DNA of 64,000 nucleotides from Bradyrhizobium sp. cir1 (GTDB lineage Bacteria; Pseudomonadota; Alphaproteobacteria; Rhizobiales; Xanthobacteraceae), in contig NZ_JACIHE010000004.1 of NCBI RefSeq assembly GCF_014198245.1, positions 1-64,000 of the forward strand, written 5' to 3'. The position numbers were made by a program, and so were the translations under genes. Positions 46,244 to 56,929 of this stretch are shown piece after piece. Numbering within the stretch: the stretch's first letter is position 1; each line of letters starts with the position of its first letter. The notes under the pieces are model-generated. The model searched no databases, was not told the origin of the DNA, and was given only the letters and a program-made list of their open reading frames with translations.

Positions 46244-47146
46244 ATGTCGGCACAGCGTATGACGCGCGGATCTCTTTCGATTTCGCCAAAGGCCCCGATT
46301 GCGGCCCGTGGGCTGCTCCAGGCCGTCACCTTCGTCCTGCTCGCGCTGCCGCTGGCCGGCTGCGGCACCGGCGATCTCTGGGACAAGTTTACCGCCAAGG
46401 ACGATACCTTCGTCGAGGAGCCCGCCGACAAGATCTATAATGAGGGCCTGTACCTCATGAACGAGAAGAAGGACATGAAGGCGGCGAACAAGAAGTTCGA
46501 GGAGGTCGACCGCCAGCATCCTTATTCCGACTGGGCCCGCAAATCGCTGCTGATGTCGGCCTACGCCTCCTACCAGGGCGGCGACTATGACGGCTGCATC
46601 GGCGCCGCCACCCGCTACGTCACGCTGCATCCCGGCAGCCCGGATGCGGCCTATGCGCAGTACCTGATCGCCGCCTCGCATTACGACCAGATCCCGGACA
46701 TCAGCCGCGACCAGAGCCGCACCGAGAAGGCGATCGCCTCGCTGGAAGAGGTGGTGCGCAAATATCCGACGTCCGAATATGCGACCTCCGCCAAGGCCAA
46801 GATCGAGGGCGCCCGCGACCAGCTCGCCGGCAAGGAAATGAACGTCGGCCGCTACTACATGCAGAAGCGCGACTACACCGCCGCGATCAACCGCTACAAG
46901 GCCGTCGTCACCCAGTACCAGACCACGCGCCATGTCGAGGAGGCGCTCTACCGGCTGACCGAGGCCTATATGGCGATCGGCATCGTCGGCGAGGCACAGA
47001 CCGCGGCCGCCGTGCTTGGCCACAATTTTCCTGACAGCCGCTGGTACAAGGACGCCTATAATCTTGTAAAATCGGGTGGTCTCGAGCCGAGCGAGAATCA
47101 GGGGTCCTGGATCAGCAAGACCTTCAAGAAGATGGGCCTCGGCTAG
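46244..47146 (+). CDS. bamD: Outer membrane assembly lipoprotein BamD
   Basis: The 300-residue lipoprotein of the BAM complex has the lipobox LALPLAGC (Cys40, or Cys35 from ATG 46259). Five TPR-type repeats follow, including KFEEVDRQHPYSDWARKSLLMSAYASYQGGDYDGCI and AAINRYKAVVTQYQTTRHVEEALYRL. It recognises outer-membrane beta-barrel precursors with BamA. ATG 46244 gives a rather long signal region, and the open frame back to 46007 has no family similarity. Confidence 0.94.
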   Translation: MSAQRMTRGSLSISPKAPIAARGLLQAVTFVLLALPLAGCGTGDLWDKFTAKDDTFVEEPADKIYNEGLYLMNEKKDMKAANKKFEEVDRQHPYSDWARKSLLMSAYASYQGGDYDGCIGAATRYVTLHPGSPDAAYAQYLIAASHYDQIPDISRDQSRTEKAIASLEEVVRKYPTSEYATSAKAKIEGARDQLAGKEMNVGRYYMQKRDYTAAINRYKAVVTQYQTTRHVEEALYRLTEAYMAIGIVGEAQTAAAVLGHNFPDSRWYKDAYNLVKSGGLEPSENQGSWISKTFKKMGLG

Positions 47147-47162
47147 GAAATTTTGGGGTTCC

Positions 47163-48851
47163 ATGCTGGCGCGTCTGTCGATCCGTGACATCGTCCTGAT
47201 CGAACGGCTCGATATCGAATTCGCCACCGGCCTTGCCGTTTTGACCGGCGAGACCGGGGCGGGCAAATCCATCCTGCTCGATGCCTTTGCGCTGGCGCTC
47301 GGCGGCCGCGGCGACGCCGGCCTCGTGCGCCACGGCGCGGAGCAGGGGCAGGTCACCGCCGTCTTCGATATCCCGAAGAATCACCCCGCGACGAAGATCC
47401 TCGCCGAGAACGGGCTGGACGACACGAGCGTTGCAGACTCTTGCGAGATGATTCTGCGCCGGGTCCAGCTCGCCGACGGCCGCACCCGCGCCTTCATCAA
47501 CGACCAGTCGATCAGCGTGCAGACGCTGAAGGCGGTCGGCACCGCCCTGGTCGAGATCCACGGCCAGCATGACGAGCGCGCGCTGGTCGATGCCGCCACG
47601 CACCGCCGCCTGCTCGACGCCTTCGCCGGCCTGGAGAAGGACGTCGCGGCCGTCGAAGAGCTCTGGGACGCCCGCCGCACCGCCAATACGGCGCTGGAAG
47701 AGCATCGCGCCGGCATGGAGCGCGCCGCGCGCGAGGCCGACTATCTGCGCCACGCTTCCGACGAGCTGAAGCAGCTCGCACCCAGGGAGGGCGAGGAGAC
47801 GTCGCTGGCTTCCCGCCGCACCACCATGATGCAGGGCGAGAAGATTGCCTCCGATTTGCGCGAGGCGCAGGAGGCGGTCGGCGGCAACCATTCGCCGGTT
47901 GCGGCGCTGTCGGCGGCAGTGCGCCGGCTGGAGCGCCGCGGCGTCAACTCGCCGGCGCTGGTCGAGCCCGCGGTGAGGGCAATCGACGCCGCGATCAACG
48001 CGCTGGAGGAAGCCGACCAGCATCTCCTGGCCGCGCTGGCCGCAACCGATTTCGACCCGGCGGAGCTCGAACGCATCGAGGAGCGGCTGTTCGCCCTTCG
48101 CGCCGCCTCGCGCAAATATTCGACCCCGGTCGACCAGCTCGCGGCGCTTGCCGCCAAATACGCTGCCGATGTGGTGCTGATCGACGCGGGCGCCTCGCAG
48201 TTGAAGAAGCTGGAGCAGGCTGCCATCGAGGCGGATAGCCGCTATGCCGCGGCGGCCAAGAAGCTGTCGCTGGCGCGGCAAAAGTCGGCGGAGAAGCTCA
48301 ACAAGGCCGTCAATGCCGAGCTCGCCCCGCTCAAGCTCGAACGCGCCAAGTTCATGACCCAGGTCGCGACCGACGAGGCCGCGCCGGGCCCGCAGGGCTT
48401 CGACCGGGTCGAGTTCTGGGTGCAGACCAATCCGGGCACCAAGCCGGGTCCGATGATGAAGGTCGCCTCCGGCGGCGAGCTGTCGCGCTTCCTGCTGGCG
48501 CTCAAGGTCGTGCTGTCCGACCGCGGCTCGGCGCCGACGCTCGTGTTCGACGAGATCGACACCGGCGTGGGCGGCGCGGTCGCCGACGCCATCGGCGGGC
48601 GCCTGGCGCGGCTTGCCGGCAAGGTGCAGGTGATGGCCGTGACCCATGCCCCGCAGGTTGCGGCGCGGGCCGACCAGCATCTGCTCATCTCCAAGGACGC
48701 CCTCGACAAGGGCAAGCGCGTCGCCACCCGCGTCAATGCGCTCGCCGCCGACCACCGCCGCGAGGAAATCGCCCGCATGCTCGCCGGCGCCGAGATCACC
48801 GCCGAGGCCAGGGCGGCGGCGGAGAGGCTGCTGAAGGCGGCGACGGCTTGA
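47163..48851 (+). CDS. recN: DNA repair protein RecN
   Basis: The 562-residue SMC-like ATPase acts in double-strand break repair. It has Walker A GETGAGKS (residues 29-36), the IHGQHDERALVDAATHRRLLD segment, coiled-coil arms in the middle with RRLERRGVNSPALVEPAV, the signature VASGGELSRFLLALK and Walker B LVFDEIDTGVGG. The start at ATG 47163 (MLARLSIRDIVLIE) matches the family. It lies 16 bases after bamD and is probably cotranscribed. Confidence 0.96.
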   Translation: MLARLSIRDIVLIERLDIEFATGLAVLTGETGAGKSILLDAFALALGGRGDAGLVRHGAEQGQVTAVFDIPKNHPATKILAENGLDDTSVADSCEMILRRVQLADGRTRAFINDQSISVQTLKAVGTALVEIHGQHDERALVDAATHRRLLDAFAGLEKDVAAVEELWDARRTANTALEEHRAGMERAAREADYLRHASDELKQLAPREGEETSLASRRTTMMQGEKIASDLREAQEAVGGNHSPVAALSAAVRRLERRGVNSPALVEPAVRAIDAAINALEEADQHLLAALAATDFDPAELERIEERLFALRAASRKYSTPVDQLAALAAKYAADVVLIDAGASQLKKLEQAAIEADSRYAAAAKKLSLARQKSAEKLNKAVNAELAPLKLERAKFMTQVATDEAAPGPQGFDRVEFWVQTNPGTKPGPMMKVASGGELSRFLLALKVVLSDRGSAPTLVFDEIDTGVGGAVADAIGGRLARLAGKVQVMAVTHAPQVAARADQHLLISKDALDKGKRVATRVNALAADHRREEIARMLAGAEITAEARAAAERLLKAATA

Positions 48852-48855
48852 TTTC

Positions 48856-51158
<2,303 letters not shown>

Positions 51159-51185
51159 GCGGGCACCTGGCGCCCCACGTTCCGC

Positions 51186-51287
51186 TGTCATTCCCCGCGA
51201 AGGCGGGGAATCCAGTATTCCAGAGACAGTGCGAGGATACGGAGAAGCCGCGGCGTACTGGATCCCCCGCCTGCGCGGGGGATGACA
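51186..51287. repeat. Palindromic repeat, TGTCATTCCCCGCGAAGGCGGGGAATCCAGTA family
   Basis: Two hairpins (CCCCGCGAAGGCGGGG and CCCCCGCCTGCGCGGGGG) are joined by CCAGTATTCC and GGCGTACTGGAT. It lies between convergent ligA and an MFS gene. Confidence 0.85.
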
Positions 51288-51323
51288 CCTGACGTGTTGT
51301 GACAGCCTTCGCGTAGCGACGGA

Positions 51324-52604
51324 TCACATCATCCCCGTCTCTTCCTCCTCCGCCTGCTCGATCAGTGCTTCGCTCACCACCAGCTCGCGGCGGGGGACGA
51401 CGAAGATCATCATGCAGGCGCAGAGCAGGGAGATCGCCAGCACCGCGGAGGTGAGCGGCAGCGTCGTTGTGGAATGGCCGCCGAGATAGGCGCCGAATTG
51501 CGACATCAGCGCGCCGATGCCCTGCTGGAGGAAGCCCATCGCACCCGACGCGGTGCCGGCCGCTTCAGGGCGGATGCTGATGGCGCCTGCGGCGGAATTC
51601 GCCATCACGAAGGCATTGCCGACCATCACGATCATCTGCGTGCCGAATAGCCAGCTTGGGGCCTCGTTCCAGCCCGTGAAACTCCACAGCAGGTTCAAAA
51701 GGCTGCCGCACAGCTGCAGGCCGAGACCGAACCAGATCAGCTTCTCCAGCGAGTGCCGCGGCGCAAAGCGCACGCAGAGCAAATTGCCGACGAGATACGC
51801 AAAGCCGGTGGTTGCGAACCAGGCACCGTATTCGGCGCTGGTCCGGCCCATCTGCGTGACCACGACATAGGGGCCGCCACCGGCGAAGGTGAAGATGATC
51901 TGCGACGCCAGGACCTGGCACATCACATAGCCGATGAAAGCGCGGCTCTTGATCAGGGTTCCGACGTCGCTGCGAAAGCCGCCGCTGCCGACTGCGCGGT
52001 CGCGGCGCGTCTCCGGCAATGCGATCGCGATGCCGACGGCGACCGCGATCGCACCGATCGTGACGGCGTAGAAGATCGCGCGCCAGCCGAACGCGGTCTC
52101 GATCAGGCCACCGGTGAGCGGCGAGACCATCTGGCCGATCATCAGCGCGGCAACCACGAGGCTGATCATGGAGGCGACGCGGTCGCGCTCGTAGATGTCA
52201 CGAATGATGGCGCGGCTGATCACCATGCCGGAGGCGCCGCCCAGCGCCTGGAAGAAGCGCGCTGCGATCAGTTGCGGCAGGGTCTCGGCAAAGATGCAGG
52301 CGATGCTCGCCGCGACCATCAGCGCGAGGCCTCCAAGCAGCACCGGACGCCGGCCGAACTTGTCCGACAGCGGCCCCATGATGAGCTGCGACATCGCGAT
52401 GCCGACCATGTAGAGCGACACCGTCATTTGCGCGATCGAGATGTCGCGCCCGAACGTCGTCGCCAGCACGGGCAGTGCCGGAACCAGGATGTAGAGCGAG
52501 ATCGGCGCAATCCCGGTCATGACGACCAGCAGGAGCAACACCACGCGCGAGGTCGCGATGGTCTTCGTTGCCGCTTCCGGCGGCCTGCTGATCATGCCGT
52601 GCAT
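51324..52604 (-). CDS. Bcr/CflA-family MFS drug exporter
   Basis: The 426-residue protein has twelve membrane helices. It has the MFS motif A in GPLSDKFGRRPVLLGGLALM and QALGGASGMVISRAIIRDIYERDRVAS, the latter typical of the Bcr/CflA group that exports bicyclomycin, sulfonamides or small metabolites. A short acidic C-terminus (EEEETGMM) follows the last helix. A perfect TTCGAATTCGAA palindrome at 52617-52628 lies just upstream of the start and may be an operator. The real substrate is unknown. Confidence 0.9.
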   Translation of the reverse strand: MHGMISRPPEAATKTIATSRVVLLLLVVMTGIAPISLYILVPALPVLATTFGRDISIAQMTVSLYMVGIAMSQLIMGPLSDKFGRRPVLLGGLALMVAASIACIFAETLPQLIAARFFQALGGASGMVISRAIIRDIYERDRVASMISLVVAALMIGQMVSPLTGGLIETAFGWRAIFYAVTIGAIAVAVGIAIALPETRRDRAVGSGGFRSDVGTLIKSRAFIGYVMCQVLASQIIFTFAGGGPYVVVTQMGRTSAEYGAWFATTGFAYLVGNLLCVRFAPRHSLEKLIWFGLGLQLCGSLLNLLWSFTGWNEAPSWLFGTQMIVMVGNAFVMANSAAGAISIRPEAAGTASGAMGFLQQGIGALMSQFGAYLGGHSTTTLPLTSAVLAISLLCACMMIFVVPRRELVVSEALIEQAEEEETGMM

Positions 52605-52755
52605 CGATGTCCGTCTTTCGAATTCGAATCGACTGTAGCGTGCTCACGCAAGACGGATATCGGCGTTTCGGAATGCGGCTATTCGGATTTCGGGACGGTT
52701 ATAATAGCAGCGCGATGGCGACCGATTGGGCGTGTTGCTCGCGCCACGCATGCAC

Positions 52756-52858
52756 TGTCATCGCCCGCGAAGGCGGGCGATCCAGTATCCCAGAGGCCGC
52801 AGTGATTGAATCGAGAGGCCGCGGCGTACTGGATGCCCCGCCTGCGCGGGGCATGACA
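52756..52858. repeat. Palindromic repeat, CGCCCGCGAAGGCGGGCGA family
   Basis: TGTCATCGCCCGCGAAGGCGGGCGATCCAG and a complement ending CCTGCGCGGGGCATGACA flank a short joining region. It lies between an MFS gene and the end of an aminopeptidase gene on the same strand. Confidence 0.85.
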
Positions 52859-52906
52859 CCTGTGGTGGGTAAGCAGGCTTGCGCAAATCGCGTAGCGCTA
52901 TGCGCG

Positions 52907-54736
52907 CTACGCCTTCAACTCCGCGGTCGCCTGATCGAGCCAGGCCCCGGTCGCCTCGTCCAGTGCTGGCCGCACCTCGGCCCTCACGCGCGCGTGGTAA
53001 GCGTTGAGCCAGTCGAGCTCGTCCTTGTTCAGCATCGCCACGTCGATCAGCCGGCGGTCGATCGGCGCCAGGGTCAGCGTCTCGAAGGCGTTCATCGGCT
53101 TCTCGGCGCCCTTGATCTCGGCGGCGACGACGAGTTCGAGGTTTTCGATGCGGATGCCGAATCCGTCGGTCTTGTAGTAGCCGGGCTCGTTGGAGAGGAT
53201 CATGCCGCGCTTCAGCGGCGTGGTGCCGAGCTTCGAGATTCGCGCCGGCCCCTCATGCACCGAGAGATAGCTGCCGACGCCATGGCCGGTGCCGTGCTCG
53301 AAATCGACGCCGGCGGCCCAGAGATATTGCCGCGCCAGCGTGTCGAGCTGCGCGCCGGTGGTGCCGTCGGGGAAGACCGCGCGCGCGATCGCGATGTGTC
53401 CGCGCAGCACACGGGTGAAGCGGTCGCGCATCTCGTCGGTGGGCTCGCCGACCGCCATGGTGCGCGTGACGTCGGTGGTGCCGTCTTCATATTGCGCGCC
53501 GGAATCGATCAGCAGCAGGTCGCCGGGCGCGATCCGCCGGTTGCTCTTGCGGGTGACGCGGTAGTGCACGATGGCGCCGTTCGGGCCGGTGCCCGAGATG
53601 GTCGGAAACGACACGTCCTTCAGCGCGCCGGTGTCGCGGCGGAACGTCTCCAGCGCCTCGACCGCGTCGATCTCGGTCAGCTTGCCGCTTCCCGCCTCGC
53701 GATCGATCCAGGCGAGGAAGCGCGCCAGCGCCACGGCGTCGCGCACATGGGCCGTCTTGGTGCCTTTGATCTCGGTCGCGTTCTTGACTGCCTTCAACAA
53801 TGCAATCGGATCGCTGCCCCGCACCGGCTTGCCGCCGGCGCCCGCGATCAGCCGGCTCAGCGCGTCGGCCGCGGTGGCGTTGTCGAGCGCGATCGCCGCG
53901 CCGCTTTTGGCGAGCGCCATCAGCGTCGGCGCCATCGCATCGGGCTCGCGCACGTCGGCGGACTGTTCGAGATGATCGCGCGAGAGGTTGGAGAGCTTGC
54001 GATGGTCGATGAAGATGGTGGGGCGGCCGTCCTTCGGCACCAGCGCGTAGGACAGCGGCAGCGGCGTGTGCGCGACGTCGGCGCCGCGGATGTTGAAGGT
54101 CCAGGCCACCGCGTGGCTGTCCGACAGCACCAGCGCATCAGTGCCGAGCTTGCCGATCTCGGCCCTGATCTGCATCAGCTTCTCGGCCTCGGTGACGCCG
54201 GCATGCTGGAGGCTGTGCACGGCGACGGGGGCAAGCGGCGGCTGCGGCCGGTCGTGCCAGATCGCATCGACCGGATTGCCGTCGACGGCGACGAGTTCGG
54301 CGCCGGCCTTGGCGCAGGCGGCGGACAGGCGCTCGGCTGCCGCAAAAGTGTGCAGCCACGGATCAAATCCGAGGCGATCGCTCGCCTTCAGATGCGCCGA
54401 CACCCAGCTCTCCGGCGGCGGATCGATCAGCGATTCCACCGCCCAGGCCTTGGCATCGACCTGCTTGGCCGCCTGCAGCGTGTAGCGGCCGTCGACGAAC
54501 AATGCGGCCTCGCCGGTCAGCACCACCGCGAAGCCCGCCGAACCGGTGAAGCCGGTCAGCCAGGCCAGCCGCTCTTCCGACGGAGGCACATATTCGTTCT
54601 GCTGCTGGTCGGCGCGCGGAATGACGAAGCCGGTCAGCTTGCGGCGGGAGAGTTCTTCGCGGAGTGCGGCAAGGCGCGCCGTCAACGCGACGCCGGCCTC
54701 GGGCTCCTCGAATGTCTGGAAGTGCGCTTCGAACAT
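52907..54736 (-). CDS. Aminopeptidase P family (M24B) metallopeptidase
   Basis: The 609-residue enzyme removes N-terminal residues before proline. Two creatinase-like N-terminal domains are followed by the pita-bread catalytic domain. Metal ligands appear in LLIDSGAQYEDGTTDVTRT (two aspartates), HGTGHGVGSYL, LSNEPGYY and IRIENLELV. It is about 170 residues longer than E. coli PepP and resembles the three-domain eukaryote-like form. ATG 54736 is chosen; the open frame extends to a TTG at 54772. Confidence 0.92.
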   Translation of the reverse strand: MFEAHFQTFEEPEAGVALTARLAALREELSRRKLTGFVIPRADQQQNEYVPPSEERLAWLTGFTGSAGFAVVLTGEAALFVDGRYTLQAAKQVDAKAWAVESLIDPPPESWVSAHLKASDRLGFDPWLHTFAAAERLSAACAKAGAELVAVDGNPVDAIWHDRPQPPLAPVAVHSLQHAGVTEAEKLMQIRAEIGKLGTDALVLSDSHAVAWTFNIRGADVAHTPLPLSYALVPKDGRPTIFIDHRKLSNLSRDHLEQSADVREPDAMAPTLMALAKSGAAIALDNATAADALSRLIAGAGGKPVRGSDPIALLKAVKNATEIKGTKTAHVRDAVALARFLAWIDREAGSGKLTEIDAVEALETFRRDTGALKDVSFPTISGTGPNGAIVHYRVTRKSNRRIAPGDLLLIDSGAQYEDGTTDVTRTMAVGEPTDEMRDRFTRVLRGHIAIARAVFPDGTTGAQLDTLARQYLWAAGVDFEHGTGHGVGSYLSVHEGPARISKLGTTPLKRGMILSNEPGYYKTDGFGIRIENLELVVAAEIKGAEKPMNAFETLTLAPIDRRLIDVAMLNKDELDWLNAYHARVRAEVRPALDEATGAWLDQATAELKA

Positions 54737-54922
54737 GTGGATCACTCTAGGATCATGAGCATCGGTCCGCAATCTAGACGCATTTACATCGCATCTGGCA
54801 TGGACTGTGCTTGAAAATGTTCCATTCGAATTGAGTGGAGTAAAGGATGCGGCAGTTGAGCTTCGTCCGGATAACAGGGAAATTCGAGCAAGTGGTTCAT
54901 CTCAACGGCGAGGGGACACACG

Positions 54923-55102
54923 ATGCCAGCGTTCACGTTTGAGAAGATCTCGCCGCCGGTGCGCCGCGCCCCGGCCGCAACGGCACCGAAGAAGCCGCGC
55001 GGCCTCATCAGCCAGATGATCGATCGTTTCGCCGAGCGCCGCGCAAGACGCGCCTTGCGGGGTAAGCGCATCGTGCGCCGGGACGACAAGCCGGCGGAAT
55101 AG
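54923..55102 (+). CDS. Small basic protein (59 residues), function unknown
   Basis: ATG 54923 has GAGGGG eight bases upstream. The product starts MPAFTFEKISPPVRRAPA, has a Pro/Ala/Lys linker and then ISQMIDRFAERRARRALRGK. It is strongly basic with one amphipathic helix and has no cysteine, signal peptide or membrane segment. It could bind nucleic acid or the membrane surface. It is divergent from the aminopeptidase and convergent with prmA. Confidence 0.6.
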   Translation: MPAFTFEKISPPVRRAPAATAPKKPRGLISQMIDRFAERRARRALRGKRIVRRDDKPAE

Positions 55103-55117
55103 GGCGGCATCGGGATT

Positions 55118-55235
55118 TCGTAGGGTGGGTTAGCCGACGGCGTAACCCACCGCTGTTCCTATCCGTACGGGCAGAAGAGGTGGGTTACGCCAAGGGACTG
55201 CGCTTCGCGCAGCCCGAGGCTAACCCACCCTACGA
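55118..55235. repeat. Palindromic repeat, GTAGGGTGGGTTAGC family
   Basis: The arms TCGTAGGGTGGGTTAGC (55118-55134) and GCTAACCCACCCTACGA (55219-55235) are exact complements. An inner pair (GGCGTAACCCACC / GGTGGGTTACGCC) and GCGCTTCGCGC lie between. The right arm supplies the stop codon of prmA at 55230-55232. Confidence 0.9.
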
Positions 55236-56117
55236 GACCTTCCGCAGCAACAAACTGCTCCATCCCTCGATCCTGAGGTGCTTCACCGGCACGAGGCCGC
55301 GTGCGCGATAGGCTGCGATCACGGCGGGCGCCTGGTGCGTCAGAAGGCCGGAGAGGATGACCCGGGCGCCGGGCGCGAGATGCCGCGCCATCGGGCTCGC
55401 CAGCTGCCGCAGCGGGTTGGCGAGGATGTTGGCCAGCACCAGGTCGAACGGGCCGGCCTTGGCAAAATCCGGCGCGGCAAAGCCGGTGGCGCGGATCACC
55501 CGCACATGGTGACCGACTTCGTTCAGGGTCGCGTTCTCGGCGGCCACCCTCACCGAGGGCGGGTCGATGTCGGAAGCAAGCACCGCGCGGTGCAGCGCTT
55601 TCGCCGCCGCAATGGCCAGCACGCCGGTTCCGGTGCCGAGGTCGAGCAAGCTCGTCGGGCGAGAACTCTTCAGGACATGGTCAAGCAGGAGTAAACAGCC
55701 GCGCGTGGTGCCGTGATGGCCGGTGCCGAAGGCGAGCGCCGCCTCGATCTCGATCTTGAGCTTGTTCGGCGCCACGCGATCGCGGTCATGACTGCCGTGC
55801 ACGACGAAGCGCCCGGCCGGCACCGGGACCAGATCCTCCAGGCTCGCCTTGACCCAGTCCTTGGCCTCGACGGTGTCGAAGGCAAGCGTGTCGGCGATCT
55901 CATTTCCTGCTGAATTTGCAACAAGTTCGCGCAGCCACGCCTGGTCCGGCGCCTCGGCAAAATGCAGCGTCACGTCCCATTGTCCGTCCGGCCGCTCGAA
56001 CGCGGCGACCGCTGCGTCGCCCTCGAAAAACACCTCGGTGAGCACATCGACGACGCGCCTTGCAGCGGCCTCGGTGCCGATCGAGAAGCTGGCGCGGTGG
56101 GTGGGGGAAGGGTGCAT
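55230..56117 (-). CDS. prmA: Ribosomal protein L11 methyltransferase
   Basis: The 295-residue SAM-dependent enzyme methylates ribosomal protein L11. An N-terminal substrate-recognition domain is followed by ALAFGTGHHGTTRGCLLLLD and the SAM motif TSLLDLGTGTGVLAIAAAK, then DLVLANILANPLRQLA. ATG 56117 is the best start, as the frame extends upstream to a TTG at 56138. The last codons LLRKVS and the stop come from the palindromic repeat arm, so the repeat has shaped the C-terminus. Confidence 0.94.
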   Translation of the reverse strand: MHPSPTHRASFSIGTEAAARRVVDVLTEVFFEGDAAVAAFERPDGQWDVTLHFAEAPDQAWLRELVANSAGNEIADTLAFDTVEAKDWVKASLEDLVPVPAGRFVVHGSHDRDRVAPNKLKIEIEAALAFGTGHHGTTRGCLLLLDHVLKSSRPTSLLDLGTGTGVLAIAAAKALHRAVLASDIDPPSVRVAAENATLNEVGHHVRVIRATGFAAPDFAKAGPFDLVLANILANPLRQLASPMARHLAPGARVILSGLLTHQAPAVIAAYRARGLVPVKHLRIEGWSSLLLRKVS

Positions 56118-56270
56118 CTCAGGGTTCCATCGGGTCAATTTTGGGAACTTTTGCGCGCAATTTTCCGCATAAGTTGGATCTCGGGATTAACTGGACCGAA
56201 GGTCGCACACCGTAGATTTTCGGCTGTTGGGGTCGACCAACACAGCTTGTAATTGAAACGGAGGCGTGTC

Positions 56271-56435
56271 TTGAAGCGCATGGTCTTGAAGTTCTGGTCC
56301 GACGAATCCGGTGCGACCGCAATCGAATACGGCCTGATCGCGGCCGGTATCGCTCTGGCAATCATCACCGTGGTGAACAGCCTGGGTACCACGATGAACG
56401 AGAAGTTCGGTTCGATTAGCAGCTCCTTGAAGTAA
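56271..56435 (+). CDS. Flp-type (type IVb) pilin
   Basis: The 54-residue prepilin has a short basic leader (MKRMVLKFWSDESG). The processing site and hydrophobic start are G-ATAIEYGLIAAGIALAIITVV, then NSLGTTMNEKFGSISSSLK. The ATAIEYGLIAA stretch with the EY pair is diagnostic of Flp pilins, cleaved after the glycine by a TadV-type peptidase. TTG 56271 is taken as start because GGAGG lies seven bases upstream, and ATG 56280 is too far away. No tad/cpa assembly genes are near, so export must depend on a cluster elsewhere. Confidence 0.88.
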   Translation: MKRMVLKFWSDESGATAIEYGLIAAGIALAIITVVNSLGTTMNEKFGSISSSLK

Positions 56436-56489
56436 TTTCCGCCTCCGATTTCCAGCGGGGGCTACTTTCTTGATAGATGTCCAGACGAG

Positions 56490-56531
56490 CGCCCGCGCGG
56501 GGAATTGCCCTCGGCGGGCGAGTTCGTTTGA
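56490..56531 (+). terminator. Possible terminator after the pilin gene
   Basis: CGCCCGC (56490-56496) pairs with GCGGGCG (56514-56520), with a GGGGAATTGCCCTC inner part. AGTTCGTTTG follows. The T-run is weak. Confidence 0.4.
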
Positions 56532-56560
56532 GGGGCGTCCACCGGATGGTCCAGTGGGCC

Positions 56561-56746
56561 TCAGTTTGAGTTTGGTGGCCTAAAGCCAGAGATCAGCTGG
56601 ATATGAATGTCGTGGGCGACTATCTGGCGCGCCCACTCAGCCTGATCTTCCGCTATCAGTTTCGCGACCAGCAGCTCATCCACGATCGAAGCGGCAATTT
56701 GCTCGCTCCAGCGGATATCTTCTGCGTTTCTCTTCTCGTCGATCAT
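56561..56746 (-). CDS. Small hypothetical protein (61 residues)
   Basis: It reads MIDEKRNAEDIRWSEQIAAS, then an amphipathic helical middle with LLVAKLIAEDQAEWARQIVA and the end HIHIQLISGFRPPN. It is acidic, helical and has no signal peptide. GGGTAG lies some distance before ATG 56746, and an upstream GTG at 56755 is possible. Composition looks protein-like, but I know no family. It lies in the 485-base gap between the pilin and the oxidoreductase gene. Confidence 0.45.
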   Translation of the reverse strand: MIDEKRNAEDIRWSEQIAASIVDELLVAKLIAEDQAEWARQIVAHDIHIQLISGFRPPNSN

Positions 56747-56762
56747 GCGAGACACTACCCGA

Positions 56763-56929
56763 CGTCCACAGCCTGTCCGCTCTTCATTCGGAGGCCATCC
56801 ACCGTCTTATACCTTACTTATCCCGTGTCTTTTCCACAGCCTGATCCGGGCTTGTACTGAGAAACGTCCCAGTTTCGCCACGGCCCTATCAGCAGCCTGT
56901 CCACAGCCCATCCACAGACCTATCCACGG
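56763..56929. repeat. Cluster of DnaA-box-like TCCACAG repeats
   Basis: Six copies of a nine-base motif near NNTCCAC(A/C)G lie at 56763, 56796, 56831, 56898, 56909 and 56921. The last three are spaced 11 and 12 bases apart. The best match to TTATCCACA is TTTTCCACA at 56830-56838, with one mismatch. A T-rich stretch (TCTTATACCTTACTTATCCC) lies between the second and third copies. Confidence 0.55.

Noticed and set aside
52607..54814. Long plus-strand open frame opposite the aminopeptidase gene
   Set aside because: Shadow composition, and it covers a repeat element and a clear minus-strand gene.
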